From JAGVSR01 sp033765145 (GTDB taxonomy: Bacteria; Pseudomonadota; Alphaproteobacteria; Rhizobiales; Hyphomicrobiaceae): 64,000 bases of DNA. The notes below the pieces were generated by a model, which had not been told where the DNA came from, did no database searches, and saw nothing but the letters and a program-made list of their open reading frames with translations. The stretch lies in the NCBI GenBank assembly GCA_033765145.1, contig JANRIH010000020.1:195968-259967 (forward strand). Reading direction: 5' to 3'. Position numbers and translations under genes: made by a program. Positions 1 to 8,722 of the stretch are shown in pieces (positions within the stretch are counted from its first letter, which is position 1; each line of letters begins with the position of its first letter).

Positions 1-720
1 GCCCTCAAGGAAATCTCGTTCGATACGATCTCGGGTTCGGGCGCTCACGGCGCAATCGTGCACTATCGCGTCTCGGAGAAGACGAACCGCACGCTCCGGA
101 AGGGCGAGCTGTTCCTCATCGATTCCGGCGCGCAATACGAGGACGGCACGACCGACATCACGCGGACGGTCGCGATCGGGCAGCCGACGAAGGAGATGCG
201 GGAGCGGTTTACCCTCGTTCTCAAGGGGCACATCGGGATCGCGACGTCACGCTTTCCCCAGGGCACGCGCGGCATCGAACTCGACGCCTTCGCGCGCCGC
301 GCACTCTGGAGCCACGGCCTCGACTACGATCATGGCACGGGCCACGGCGTCGGCAGCTACCTCTCGGTGCACGAGGGTCCGCAGTCCATTTCGCGGGCGG
401 GCATGGTGGCGCTCGAGCCGGGCATGATTCTTTCCAACGAACCCGGCTACTACAAGGAAGGTCACTACGGCATCCGCATCGAGAACCTCGTGCTCGTGAC
501 GGAACCGGAGGTGCCGCAGGGCGGCGAACGCCCCATGATGGGCTTCGAGACGCTGACGCTCGCGCCCATCGACAGGCGCCTCATCGTGCCAGGCCTGCTT
601 TCCGCGGATGAGCGTCAGTGGCTCGATCAGTACCACGCGCGAGTCAGGACGACGCTTTCACGCGGCCTCGATCGTGAGACACGCGCCTGGCTCGAAACCG
701 CGACCGCGCCACTGGATTAA
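1..720 (+). CDS. M24 family Xaa-Pro aminopeptidase, C-terminal part (5' end outside window)
   Basis: The reading frame is open from base 1, so the gene starts upstream; about 239 residues are visible. Seen: the metal-binding pita-bread fold of M24 peptidases, with SGAHGAIVHYR at the start, the Asp ligand segments IDSGAQYEDGTTDITRTV, the His segment GHGVGSYLSVHEGP, the Glu segment LSNEPGYYKEG and a final GIRIENLVLV. Known for the family: a dinuclear metal centre hydrolyses peptides with proline in second position, in the cytoplasm. The C-terminal tail, about 60 residues after the last Glu motif, matches the long bacterial form. The ligand motifs are intact, so it is probably active. Aminopeptidase P is the best name; other M24 members cannot be fully excluded without the N-terminus. 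Confidence 0.92.
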   Translation, partial: ALKEISFDTISGSGAHGAIVHYRVSEKTNRTLRKGELFLIDSGAQYEDGTTDITRTVAIGQPTKEMRERFTLVLKGHIGIATSRFPQGTRGIELDAFARRALWSHGLDYDHGTGHGVGSYLSVHEGPQSISRAGMVALEPGMILSNEPGYYKEGHYGIRIENLVLVTEPEVPQGGERPMMGFETLTLAPIDRRLIVPGLLSADERQWLDQYHARVRTTLSRGLDRETRAWLETATAPLD

Positions 721-924
721 CTCTCGGGCGTGTTCACTCGGCCAGCGCGATGACCCTGTTTCGCAGGTAACAGCGCGCGCCATCCGCTTCGGCGACACTC
801 GCCATGACCGGCTTTCCACGGGCGCGGGGACAAGCGTTCCCGTTCAATCCGCGCATGCGGCGGCCGGCAGCGCGCGGCCCTCCGCTCGCCCCCGGTGCAC
901 AACAAGAAACGAAGGAGTCCGTCC

Positions 925-2064
925 ATGGGACGACGCTCATCCCTCCTCTGCGCGGCGTCGCTCGTCATCGCGAGCACCGCCGCGGCTCATGCCGAAACGA
1001 CAAGTGCCGACAACATCGGCACGACGCTGCAAGTCGTCAACGTCGTGACCGCGGCTCTCTCCACCCAAACGCGCACGCTCTCGATCGGTGATGGCGTCCG
1101 CCAGAACGAAGTCATCGAGGCGGCGGCGGACGCCCGAACGGAACTGAAGCTCGAGGATGAAACCAAACTCGCGCTCGGGCCGGGTGCCCGTCTGGTGCTC
1201 GACCGCTTCGTCTACGATCCTGACAAGCGTAATGGGAATATCGCGGTCGATCTTCTCAAAGGGACGTTCCGCTTCATGACCGGCGTCGCGACCAAGCCCA
1301 GCTATGTGATACGCGTGCCGAATGCGTCGATTACCGTGCGGGGTACGATTTTCGACGTCTTCGTGCAGTTGAACGGCGCCACTTGGGTTCTGCTCCATGA
1401 AGGCGGCATCAAGATCTGCAACGACCGCGGCCGCTGCCGCGTGCATTCCGAAGCTGGCAAGCTCATTCTCGTCAACGACGAGGGCGAGATCGGCAAACCG
1501 TTCCGGTGGGCGAGCCTCGACGGCGCGCAGGGCTTCGGCTTCGACGACGCCTTCCCGTTCGTGGCAAATCCTCCGTCCATCGACCCGACGCCGCTCTTCA
1601 CAAAGGAGGCGCTGCTCGACGACGCCAAGCCCGCGCGGACCAAACCGAAATCTCCGGACCGGAAGGCCGAAGTGACCGACCCGACTTCGCGGTCAGATGC
1701 CACGCCGGGAACATCCGCGACGACTGCCGAAACTCCGGATGCAACTGTTGTGAAGCCCCCGCGCGTCGTCATCGTGAAGCCGCCGCGTTTCAAGAAGCCA
1801 CGGCAGGACGCGGACGCCACTGAGAGCGAGACCAAGCCGCCGCGCATCAAGAAGCCGAAGCTCGACACGGCATCATTGGGCGAAAAGGGTCGCAACTGGC
1901 GGCGGATCGCGGAAGACGCGGCCTCGAACTGGATCAATCGCGTCAAGGTCCGGAAGCCCTCAGGCAGCGGTCTCGACAGCGCATCGAGTGGCTCGCGCAC
2001 GACGACATTCGAGCCGAAGGTTGTGAAGAAGATGCCGAGCCATCGCATCGACACGCCGAAGTAG
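925..2064 (+). CDS. Exported FecR-domain protein with Lys/Pro-rich tail
   Basis: 379 residues from the ATG at 925, chosen because AAGGAG lies 7 nt upstream and a clean signal peptide follows (twin Arg, hydrophobic core, cleavage after AHA). An in-frame GTG 10 codons earlier has no such site. The mature N-terminal half reads as a FecR-type domain: alternating beta strands with RTELKLEDETKLALGPGA, a LLKGTFRFMTG strand and ASITVRGTIFDVFV. The C-terminal half is low complexity, with repeated KPPR/KKP blocks that could bind peptidoglycan or another anionic partner (inference). No FecI sigma factor or TonB receptor is nearby, so classical iron signalling is unlikely; free-standing periplasmic FecR-domain proteins of unknown role are common in alphaproteobacteria. 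It is convergent with ligA. Confidence 0.8.
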   Translation: MGRRSSLLCAASLVIASTAAAHAETTSADNIGTTLQVVNVVTAALSTQTRTLSIGDGVRQNEVIEAAADARTELKLEDETKLALGPGARLVLDRFVYDPDKRNGNIAVDLLKGTFRFMTGVATKPSYVIRVPNASITVRGTIFDVFVQLNGATWVLLHEGGIKICNDRGRCRVHSEAGKLILVNDEGEIGKPFRWASLDGAQGFGFDDAFPFVANPPSIDPTPLFTKEALLDDAKPARTKPKSPDRKAEVTDPTSRSDATPGTSATTAETPDATVVKPPRVVIVKPPRFKKPRQDADATESETKPPRIKKPKLDTASLGEKGRNWRRIAEDAASNWINRVKVRKPSGSGLDSASSGSRTTTFEPKVVKKMPSHRIDTPK

Positions 2065-2086
2065 CGAGGAGTTTGCGCCGTTCGCG

Positions 2087-2118
2087 AAGGCCCTTCTCCC
2101 GAAAGGGGGGAGGGCCTT
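2087..2118. terminator. Bidirectional hairpin between fecR-like gene and ligA
   Basis: A 14-bp stem (2087-2100 with 2105-2118, two G-U pairs) closed by a GAAA tetraloop lies in the gap between two convergent genes and overlaps the ligA stop codon. There is no long T-run on either side, so efficiency is uncertain, but position and stability suit a shared terminator. Confidence 0.6.
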
Positions 2119-4237
2119 ATGCTATGAGCGCCAGCCATTCGTCCTCGGTCAGGACCGCGACGCCCAATTCGCGCGCTTTCGTGAGCTTCGAACCCGCATC
2201 GGTGCCTGCGACCACGTAGTCGGTTTTTTTCGACACCGAACCGGCCACTTTCGCACCGAGGCGCTCGGCCTGGGCCTTGGCTTCGTTCCGCGATAGGCGC
2301 TCGAGTGTGCCCGTGAAGACCACCGTCTTGCCGGCGACGACCGAATCCGCCGAGACGATCCGCTCGAACGGGAGCACCTCGATCTCGGCCAACAGCGCCG
2401 CGACTGCTTCAACGTTGTGGGGCTCGGAGACGAATGCGACGAGCGCGTCGACGACCGTTTCGCCGATGCCTTCGATATCGTCGATCTCCCGGTAGGCCTC
2501 GCTGCCCTTGCCGCCGTTCGCTGCCGCGACGACGGCATTCCAGAACGCCGGCCATGTCGCGAAGGATTTGGCCAGATCCTTGGCCGTCGTCTCGCCGATG
2601 TGACGGATGCCGAGTGCGAAGATCACCCGTTCGAGGGAAATGCGGCGACGGTCGTCGATCGCGGCGAACAGCTTATCGATCGATTTCCTGCCGAAGCCTT
2701 TGCGGGCTTCCAGCGGTTCAGCCAGCGTTGCGTTGCGCGCGCGGAGCGTGAAGATGTCGGCCGGCCTGCGGATCAGGCCCTCACCATAAAAAAGCTCGAT
2801 GCGCTCGTCTCCGAGCCCTTCGATATCGAAGGCGAGGCGGGATACGAAATGCTTCAAGCGCTCCTTGGCCTGCGCGTCGCAGACGAGGCCGCCCGTACAG
2901 CGGCGCACGACGTCGGCCGCGCCCGTTTCGTCGGCTTCGCGCACGGCATGGCTGCCGCAGACCGGGCAGGTGTCGGGCATCGCGAACGGCTCGGCGCGCC
3001 CGTGGCGTTCCGGATTGGTGACGCGAACGACTTGCGGGATCACATCGCCCGCACGCTGGACGACGACCGTGTCGCCGACGCGGATGTCCTTGCGGGCGAT
3101 CTCATCTTCGTTATGGAGCGTCGCATTGGAGACGACCACACCGCCCACGGTCACGGGCTTGAGCTTGGCGACGGGTGTCAGCGCTCCGGTGCGGCCGACC
3201 TGGATCTCGATCGCATTCAAGATCGTCGTCGCCTGCTCGGCGGGGAACTTGTGTGCGATCGCCCATCGCGGCGCGCGTGAAACGAACCCCAAACGCTCCT
3301 GCAGATCGAGGCGGTCGATCTTGTAGACGACACCGTCGATGTCATAGCCGAGCGTTGCACGCCGTTCGCCGATGTCGCGGTAGAATGCCAGGAGATCACT
3401 GTCGCTCTCGCAAAGGCGCATCAGTGGATTGGTCGGCAGCCCCCAAGATGCGAAAGCCTCGACGCATCCCGTTTGAGTGTCCGCGGGGAACTTCGACATC
3501 TCGCCCCATGCATAGGCGAAGAACCCGAGCGGACGGCGCGCCGTCACGCTGGCGTCGAGCTGGCGGAGAGACCCGGCCGCGGCATTGCGCGGATTGGCGA
3601 AGACCTTCTCGCCGGCCGCGGCCTGCGCGGCGTTCAAGGCCGCGAAGTCGGCATGCGAGAGGTAGATTTCACCACGGATTTCCGCGACGTCGGGAATGCT
3701 TCGCCCCTTCAACACATGCGGAATAGCGCGGATCGTCTTGACGTTCTCGGTGACGCGTTCGCCCTCCGCGCCGTCGCCGCGCGTCGCGGCCTCGACGAGT
3801 TGGCCGTTCTCGTACCGGATCGAGATCGAGAGACCGTCGATCTTCGGTTCTGCCGAGACGGCGAGCGGATCGTCGGGGCCGAGCCCCAGAAAGCGGCGCA
3901 CGCGGCCGACGAAGTCGATCACATCCTCGTCGCTGAACGCGTTGCCGAGCGACAGCATGGGCACGCGGTGGCGGATCTTGCCGAAGCCGTCGACCGGTGC
4001 AGCGCCGACGCGCTCTGACGGCGTATCGTGGCGCACGAGGGCGGGAAATCGCGCTTCAAGCGCGGCGTTGCGCTGGCGGAGCGCATCGTAGTCGGCATCG
4101 GAAATTTCAGGCGCGTCCGACTGGTAGTAGAGCGCATCGTGCCGGGCAATCTCAGCTGCTAGGCGCGCGAGTTCGCCCGCGGCTTCCGCCTCGGACAGGT
4201 CTTCCACGCGCTTTCTTTCAGCTGATTTCCGCGCCAT
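2117..4237 (-). CDS. ligA: NAD-dependent DNA ligase LigA
   Basis: 706 residues from the ATG at 4237; a GTG immediately upstream is an alternative. It seals nicks in replication and repair using NAD. Seen in order: Ia domain with YYQSDAPEISDADYD; adenylation domain with the catalytic KIDG (Lys132); OB fold; a four-Cys zinc finger (Cys424, 427, 447, 453); helix-hairpin-helix repeats; and a BRCT domain from about residue 630, beginning AGKTVVFTGTL. All domains of the usual ligase are present. It is the last gene of the long minus-strand run from murE. In many Rhizobiales recN sits between bamD and ligA; here only 60 nt separate them. Confidence 0.97.
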   Translation of the reverse strand: MARKSAERKRVEDLSEAEAAGELARLAAEIARHDALYYQSDAPEISDADYDALRQRNAALEARFPALVRHDTPSERVGAAPVDGFGKIRHRVPMLSLGNAFSDEDVIDFVGRVRRFLGLGPDDPLAVSAEPKIDGLSISIRYENGQLVEAATRGDGAEGERVTENVKTIRAIPHVLKGRSIPDVAEIRGEIYLSHADFAALNAAQAAAGEKVFANPRNAAAGSLRQLDASVTARRPLGFFAYAWGEMSKFPADTQTGCVEAFASWGLPTNPLMRLCESDSDLLAFYRDIGERRATLGYDIDGVVYKIDRLDLQERLGFVSRAPRWAIAHKFPAEQATTILNAIEIQVGRTGALTPVAKLKPVTVGGVVVSNATLHNEDEIARKDIRVGDTVVVQRAGDVIPQVVRVTNPERHGRAEPFAMPDTCPVCGSHAVREADETGAADVVRRCTGGLVCDAQAKERLKHFVSRLAFDIEGLGDERIELFYGEGLIRRPADIFTLRARNATLAEPLEARKGFGRKSIDKLFAAIDDRRRISLERVIFALGIRHIGETTAKDLAKSFATWPAFWNAVVAAANGGKGSEAYREIDDIEGIGETVVDALVAFVSEPHNVEAVAALLAEIEVLPFERIVSADSVVAGKTVVFTGTLERLSRNEAKAQAERLGAKVAGSVSKKTDYVVAGTDAGSKLTKARELGVAVLTEDEWLALIA

Positions 4238-4297
4238 CACGCGACTTATAGACCGTGAGACGGACGGTACGGCAAGGGGTGAGGGGTAAACTTCGGA

Positions 4298-5173
4298 CTA
4301 AAGCGGACCACCCAGCGAGAACTTCGGGATGCTCTTCCAGGCCTTCGAGATCCAGCTCTCGCCATCCTCTCGGGGCGCCAGGCCGTCCGACTGAAGGAGC
4401 GCGTAGGCATCCTTGTACCACTTCGAATTCGGGAAGTTGTGACCCAGAACGGCCGCGGCCGTCTGCGCCTCCTGCTTGATCCCGAGCGCCATGTAGCATT
4501 CGGTCAAGCGCATCAGCGCTTCCTCGACGTGCGCCGTCGTCTGGTATTCGGATACGACCGTCTTGAATCGGTTGATCGCGCCGATGAAGTTGCCGCGCTT
4601 CTGATAATAGCGACCAACCTCCATTTCAGAAGCGGCGAGCGTGTCTTCCGCGATGCGCATGCGGTTTTCGGCTGATTCGGCGTAGGAGCTGTCAGGATAG
4701 CGCGTCCGCAGGATCTTCAGCTGCTCGAGGGCCTTCTTCGTCGAACGCTGATCGCGGTTCGGACCGTTCATCTCGTCGAAGTAGGCCGACGCGATGATGT
4801 GGTGCGCGAAGGGCGCGTCCTTGGTGCCCGGATGCATGACCGTGTAGCGCTCGGCCGAGGCGATCGCCTCAGGAAGCTTGCCGGCCTTATAGTAGGCATA
4901 CGCCGCAAGGACGATCGCACGTCGTGCCTCGGGCGAATAGGGATGCGTACGATCCAGGTCTTCGAATTTCCGCGCCGCGCTGTCGAAGCTGCCACGAGTC
5001 ATCATGGCGTCGGCGTCGGCGTACATCTTTTCCGGCGGATCGCTGCTGAGGGCGGCGGTGTCGAGCGAAGAGGATGCGCAGCCCGCGAGGCAGGCCGTCG
5101 CCAACACCGCGAGCGCCAGCCGCCACGACCTCACGGCGCGCGTCTCGGACTTCGACATCGTGCTGTTGGCCAT
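4298..5173 (-). CDS. bamD: Outer membrane assembly lipoprotein BamD
   Basis: 291 residues from the ATG at 5173. Start chosen because a lipoprotein signal peptide follows (charged N-region, hydrophobic core, lipobox LAGC). A second ATG five codons in is possible. BamD is the essential TPR lipoprotein of the BAM complex that folds outer-membrane beta-barrels. Seen: the conserved KMYADADAMMTRGSFDSAA repeat, HPYSPEARRA, further TPR-like helices (AIVLAAYAYYKAGKLPEA, SSYAESAENRMR, ALMRLTECYMALG) and a short Pro/Leu tail. Length suits alphaproteobacterial BamD (often annotated ComL/YfiO). A 312-nt gap separates it from lpxC upstream, so it may have its own promoter. Confidence 0.95.
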   Translation of the reverse strand: MANSTMSKSETRAVRSWRLALAVLATACLAGCASSSLDTAALSSDPPEKMYADADAMMTRGSFDSAARKFEDLDRTHPYSPEARRAIVLAAYAYYKAGKLPEAIASAERYTVMHPGTKDAPFAHHIIASAYFDEMNGPNRDQRSTKKALEQLKILRTRYPDSSYAESAENRMRIAEDTLAASEMEVGRYYQKRGNFIGAINRFKTVVSEYQTTAHVEEALMRLTECYMALGIKQEAQTAAAVLGHNFPNSKWYKDAYALLQSDGLAPREDGESWISKAWKSIPKFSLGGPL

Positions 5174-5460
5174 CAACGGAACCAACTTTCGCTCTTCCAA
5201 GTTTCCAGGCGCGGACCCTCGCGCTCGATCAATCTCGTGGGCCGGTCTAACACGAGACGCGCCTAAGCCAAACCGATCTCGACATCCGACACCCAATCGA
5301 TCGTCGAAAACGTCTAAGTCGTCATTGTGTTGGGCATGCGGCGCCAACGCTTGACCAGAAGACGCGGCGGGAAACACTTGCCGTGCCGGACGCATCGCCC
5401 ATTGAAGCTGCTGGCTTGTATCCGCGCCCGGCCAACAAGCGGCAGACCCACAAACGGATT
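5174..5460. other. Intergenic region upstream of bamD
   Basis: Gap between bamD and lpxC. No ORF with plausible coding character and no RNA gene was recognised. Any bamD promoter must lie here, but I found no convincing pair of promoter hexamers. Confidence 0.5.
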
Positions 5461-5486
5461 GGGCGAATCGCTCCGGCGATGCGCCC
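5461..5486 (-). terminator. Hairpin directly after lpxC
   Basis: Stem of 11 bp with one mismatch (5461-5471 with 5476-5486) and a 4-nt loop, starting at the lpxC stop codon. On the minus strand it is followed by AATCCGTTTG, not a real T-run, so it may only stabilise the 3' end or terminate partially. Confidence 0.35.
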
Positions 5487-6430
5487 TATTCTCCGACGGC
5501 CAGGGCCTGGTGGCCCATGCCGAACGTCCGCGGGGTGATCTCGCGAACGCGGGGAGCCTGCACCACCGTCCAGGCGCTTTGGTCGGCGAACAGGGCCTGC
5601 AAGACGAGCGAGTTCAAGCGATGTCCGCCGCGGACCGAGCGGAAGGCGCCGAGAAGCGGGAGGCCGGCCAGCGAAAGATCACCGACGGCATCGAGCATCT
5701 TGTGGCGGACGAATTCCTGGGGATCGCGCAAACCCTCGCGGTTCATCACACGGTCGTCGCCGATCGCAACAGTGTTCGTGAGGTTGGCACCGAGCGCGAG
5801 ACCGGCCTTCCAGAGGCGCTCGACATCGGCCATGAACCCGAAAGTGCGGGCATTGCAGAGTTCGTTGCGGAAGATGCCCGGGCTCATTTCGAAGGCCATG
5901 CGCTGGCGGCCGATGACGGGCGTTGCGAAGTCGATCTCGACGTCGAGATGGAAACCGGAGTGGGGGACGATCTCGCCGAACGAGGTGCCTTCTTCGACAC
6001 GGATCGGCTTCAGGACCTTGATGAACCGGCGCGGCGCGGACAGTTCGCGAATCCCGGCTTCGTCGATCGCTTCGACGAACGGCGCCGAGCTGCCGTCCAT
6101 AATGGGGACTTCTTTGCTATCGATCTCAATGATGCAGTTGTCGATGCAAAGACCGCGGAGGGCGGCGAGGAGATGTTCGACGGTTCCGACCGTCACGCCC
6201 GTGTCGTCACCGATGACCGTACAGAGCGTCAAATTCTTGACTTGGCTGACATGAGCCGGGATCTCGGCGATGATGCGACCCCGTTTCATGACCTGGAAGA
6301 GAATGCCGGTATCGGCTTCGGCCGGGTGCAGGAGTACCGAAACCGGTGCTCCGCTGTGCACGCCCGTGCCCCTCAGCTCGATCTCTCTGGCAATCGTGGT
6401 TTGTCGCGCGCCGATAAATCGATTCGACAT
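5486..6430 (-). CDS. lpxC: UDP-3-O-acyl-N-acetylglucosamine deacetylase LpxC
   Basis: 314 residues from the ATG at 6430. The frame stays open upstream, but alignment with the usual LpxC N-terminus (short lead, then RQTTIAREIELRGTGVHSG) supports this start. LpxC catalyses the committed, zinc-dependent step of lipid A synthesis. Zinc ligands His86 (in TVEHLLAAL), His243 and Asp247 (in HKMLDAVGDL) and the catalytic His270 (in GHRLNSLV) are all present, as is SAPFVEAI. It follows ftsZ by 304 nt, the usual alphaproteobacterial dcw order. The protein marks a lipid A-containing Gram-negative envelope. Confidence 0.97.
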   Translation of the reverse strand: MSNRFIGARQTTIAREIELRGTGVHSGAPVSVLLHPAEADTGILFQVMKRGRIIAEIPAHVSQVKNLTLCTVIGDDTGVTVGTVEHLLAALRGLCIDNCIIEIDSKEVPIMDGSSAPFVEAIDEAGIRELSAPRRFIKVLKPIRVEEGTSFGEIVPHSGFHLDVEIDFATPVIGRQRMAFEMSPGIFRNELCNARTFGFMADVERLWKAGLALGANLTNTVAIGDDRVMNREGLRDPQEFVRHKMLDAVGDLSLAGLPLLGAFRSVRGGHRLNSLVLQALFADQSAWTVVQAPRVREITPRTFGMGHQALAVGE

Positions 6431-6734
6431 CCTGCGCCGTCCCTCGATGCTATCCCAGGTGACGGACGCCTTGCAGCGGACGGCACCCCCCCAGACCCTG
6501 CCCCGCTCTCGCATCGTCCTCCGCAGCCGGGGCTCCCACCCGTCTTCAGAGGCTGGCCGTATCGCGCTCTTCATATGGCGCTTTGCATGGCCGCGAGAGA
6601 TCATCGACAACGATCTCTTAACTGGACGATAGCCGTGGCTCGCGGGCCGCTACAAATCACGCTTTCTTACACTCTGTTACTATTGCCTAGACTACTCGAA
6701 ATACTGAGAGGACTAGCGCCGTCCCAGCAGCCGA
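6431..6734. other. ftsZ-lpxC intergenic region
   Basis: 304 nt without a gene. It holds an AT-rich patch at about 6655-6715, clearly unlike the flanking coding DNA, which is a reasonable place for an lpxC promoter, and an imperfect inverted repeat at 6597-6619 (AGAGATC / GATCTCT) in what would be the lpxC leader. No promoter hexamers could be assigned with confidence. Confidence 0.4.
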
Positions 6735-8615
6735 TCAGCGTCGGTTCTTGCTGAAAAACACAGGTAATTCGGGCTTTTCCGCGCGCGTCACACGGCTGTC
6801 ATCGTGACGAGCGGCGGGCTCGCGCTCGGCCTGTGTTCCCTGATGGAGAGACGATGGAGAACCGCTCTTCGACCCTCGCGGGACAGGATCAGCGGGTTCC
6901 GAGGCCGAATCAATCTCGGGCTGTCCGAGCGATCGGAGACGCTCGAAAAACCCCTTACGCTTCTTCGGCGCCCCGCGCTCGGAGCCGCCCTTTCCGGGAC
7001 CGTAACCGAGCGTATCGGCATTCGGACCCAAGGAGCCAGGCTGTGCCGATGGATGCCCCGCGGGATGGCCGGTCTTCGCGTAGTACTCGCGCTGGCCGTG
7101 TGCCGGAAAGTCGCCGACCTCGGGCATCCGACGCGGCGTGCGGCGGATCTCGGCCGGGGGCTCAGCGCGGAAGGCCGGGGGCTCGGTCGTGTCGGACCGG
7201 GCGGTGAAGCGCTCCTCGCCACCGATCGGATAGGCTGAACGCGAGGCGAAGGCCGCGGGCCTGCGCTCTTCGATCTCGACATCGCCGATGTTGTGCCAAC
7301 TCGGGGGCGCGTAAGGCACGGGGGGCGGGACCGCGACGCTCGAATGAGCGTCCGCATTCGCCCTGCTCACCTCGTGGGTGGCATCGGCGTTCAATGCGCT
7401 CGAAAGGCGCTCCTCGAGTGAGGCGGGATGATCGGAATAAATCGGAGTGCCGACGTTCTGCGGCTCGAGCGGGGCATGATGGATATCGGCCGGCAGCGGG
7501 GGGTGCTGAAGCTCCGGGCGATGAATCTGAGGGAGCGAGGGTGTCGCCGCGGGCAGCGTTCTTTCCGGCGTCGGACTGGAGGCCACTGCGACACGCTCGG
7601 ATTGACGGGTTTCAATCTCCTGGCGCGTGACTGGCGGACGATGCTCGTTGGCCGGGCGCGCGATTCCAGATGCGACGATCGACACGCGCACGCGCTCGCC
7701 CATCGACGGCTCGACGGTTGCGCCGACGATGATGGTCGCGTCGGGATCCACTTCGGCGCGGACCCGCTCGGCAGCTTCGTCGACCTCGAACAGCGTGAGA
7801 TTTCCGCCGGAGATCGACAGTAGGAGGCCCTTGGCACCCCTGAGGCTCACGTCGTCAAGAAGGGGATTGGTGATGGCTTCCTCGGCGGCGAGGATTGCGC
7901 GCCGATTGCCGCTGGCCTCGCCCGTGCCCATCATCGCCGAACCCATGCCGCCCATGACGGTGCGCACGTCGGCGAAATCGAGGTTGATGAGGCCTTCCTT
8001 GATAATGAGATCGACGATGCAGGCGACGCCGGAATAAAGAACCTGATCGGCGAGCACGAACGCTTCGGCGAAGGTCGTCTTGTCGCTCGCGATCCGGAAC
8101 AGGTTCTGGTTCGGAATGACGATCAGGGTATCGACCGCCCCGCGCAATTCCTCGACGCCGGCTTCGGCGATGCGCATGCGCCGAGCACCTTCGAATTGGA
8201 ACGGCTTCGTCACGACGGCGACGGTCAGAATGCCCGCGTTGCGCGCCGCGCGGGCGATGACGGCCGCGGCGCCCGTACCCGTGCCACCGCCCATGCCGGC
8301 CGCGATGAACACCATGTGCGCGCCGGCGACGAGTTCGCTGATTTCCGGCAGCGCTTCTTCCGCGGCCGCTTCGCCGATCTCGGGCTTCGAGCCTGCACCG
8401 AGACCCTCGGTCAAGGAGGCGCCAAGCTGGATTTTGGTTGATGCCTGCGAGGCTGCGAGCGCCTGGGCGTCGGTGTTCGCGGCGACAAACGTCACGCCAT
8501 CGAGCCCGGCGTCGATCATATTGTTGACGGCGTTGCAACCGGCGCCGCCGACGCCGATCACGATGATCCGCGGGCGCATGTCGATTATCCGGTTGAGACC
8601 CTTACTGCTCGTCAT
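6735..8615 (-). CDS. ftsZ: Cell division protein FtsZ
   Basis: 626 residues from the ATG at 8615, which has GAGGG a few bases upstream and gives the family N-terminus. FtsZ is the tubulin-like GTPase that forms the division ring. The GTP-binding signature GGGTGTG is at 109-115 and the T7 catalytic loop NLDFADVR at 211-218. The globular part ends near residue 330; a Pro/Ala/Arg-rich, poorly conserved linker of nearly 280 residues follows, ending in a short conserved-peptide-like tail (KPELPVFFSKNRR) that would contact FtsA and other partners. Such long linkers are typical of Rhizobiales, compared with about 383 residues in E. coli. It lies 107 nt after ftsA. Confidence 0.97.
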   Translation of the reverse strand: MTSSKGLNRIIDMRPRIIVIGVGGAGCNAVNNMIDAGLDGVTFVAANTDAQALAASQASTKIQLGASLTEGLGAGSKPEIGEAAAEEALPEISELVAGAHMVFIAAGMGGGTGTGAAAVIARAARNAGILTVAVVTKPFQFEGARRMRIAEAGVEELRGAVDTLIVIPNQNLFRIASDKTTFAEAFVLADQVLYSGVACIVDLIIKEGLINLDFADVRTVMGGMGSAMMGTGEASGNRRAILAAEEAITNPLLDDVSLRGAKGLLLSISGGNLTLFEVDEAAERVRAEVDPDATIIVGATVEPSMGERVRVSIVASGIARPANEHRPPVTRQEIETRQSERVAVASSPTPERTLPAATPSLPQIHRPELQHPPLPADIHHAPLEPQNVGTPIYSDHPASLEERLSSALNADATHEVSRANADAHSSVAVPPPVPYAPPSWHNIGDVEIEERRPAAFASRSAYPIGGEERFTARSDTTEPPAFRAEPPAEIRRTPRRMPEVGDFPAHGQREYYAKTGHPAGHPSAQPGSLGPNADTLGYGPGKGGSERGAPKKRKGFFERLRSLGQPEIDSASEPADPVPRGSKSGSPSSLHQGTQAEREPAARHDDSRVTRAEKPELPVFFSKNRR

Positions 8616-8722
8616 TTGGCCCTCAGGTCCGTTGCCGCCTCCGGCTCGGGGAGCGTCATGGGACCCAAGTGATCCCACGTCTCGCGCGCATGCCTGCCGA
8701 TTGGCGATCCTCCGCCTGTCTG

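Noticed and set aside
5461..5486. A strong lpxC terminator
   Set aside because: The stem has a mismatch and no T-run follows on the minus strand, so it was kept only at low confidence.
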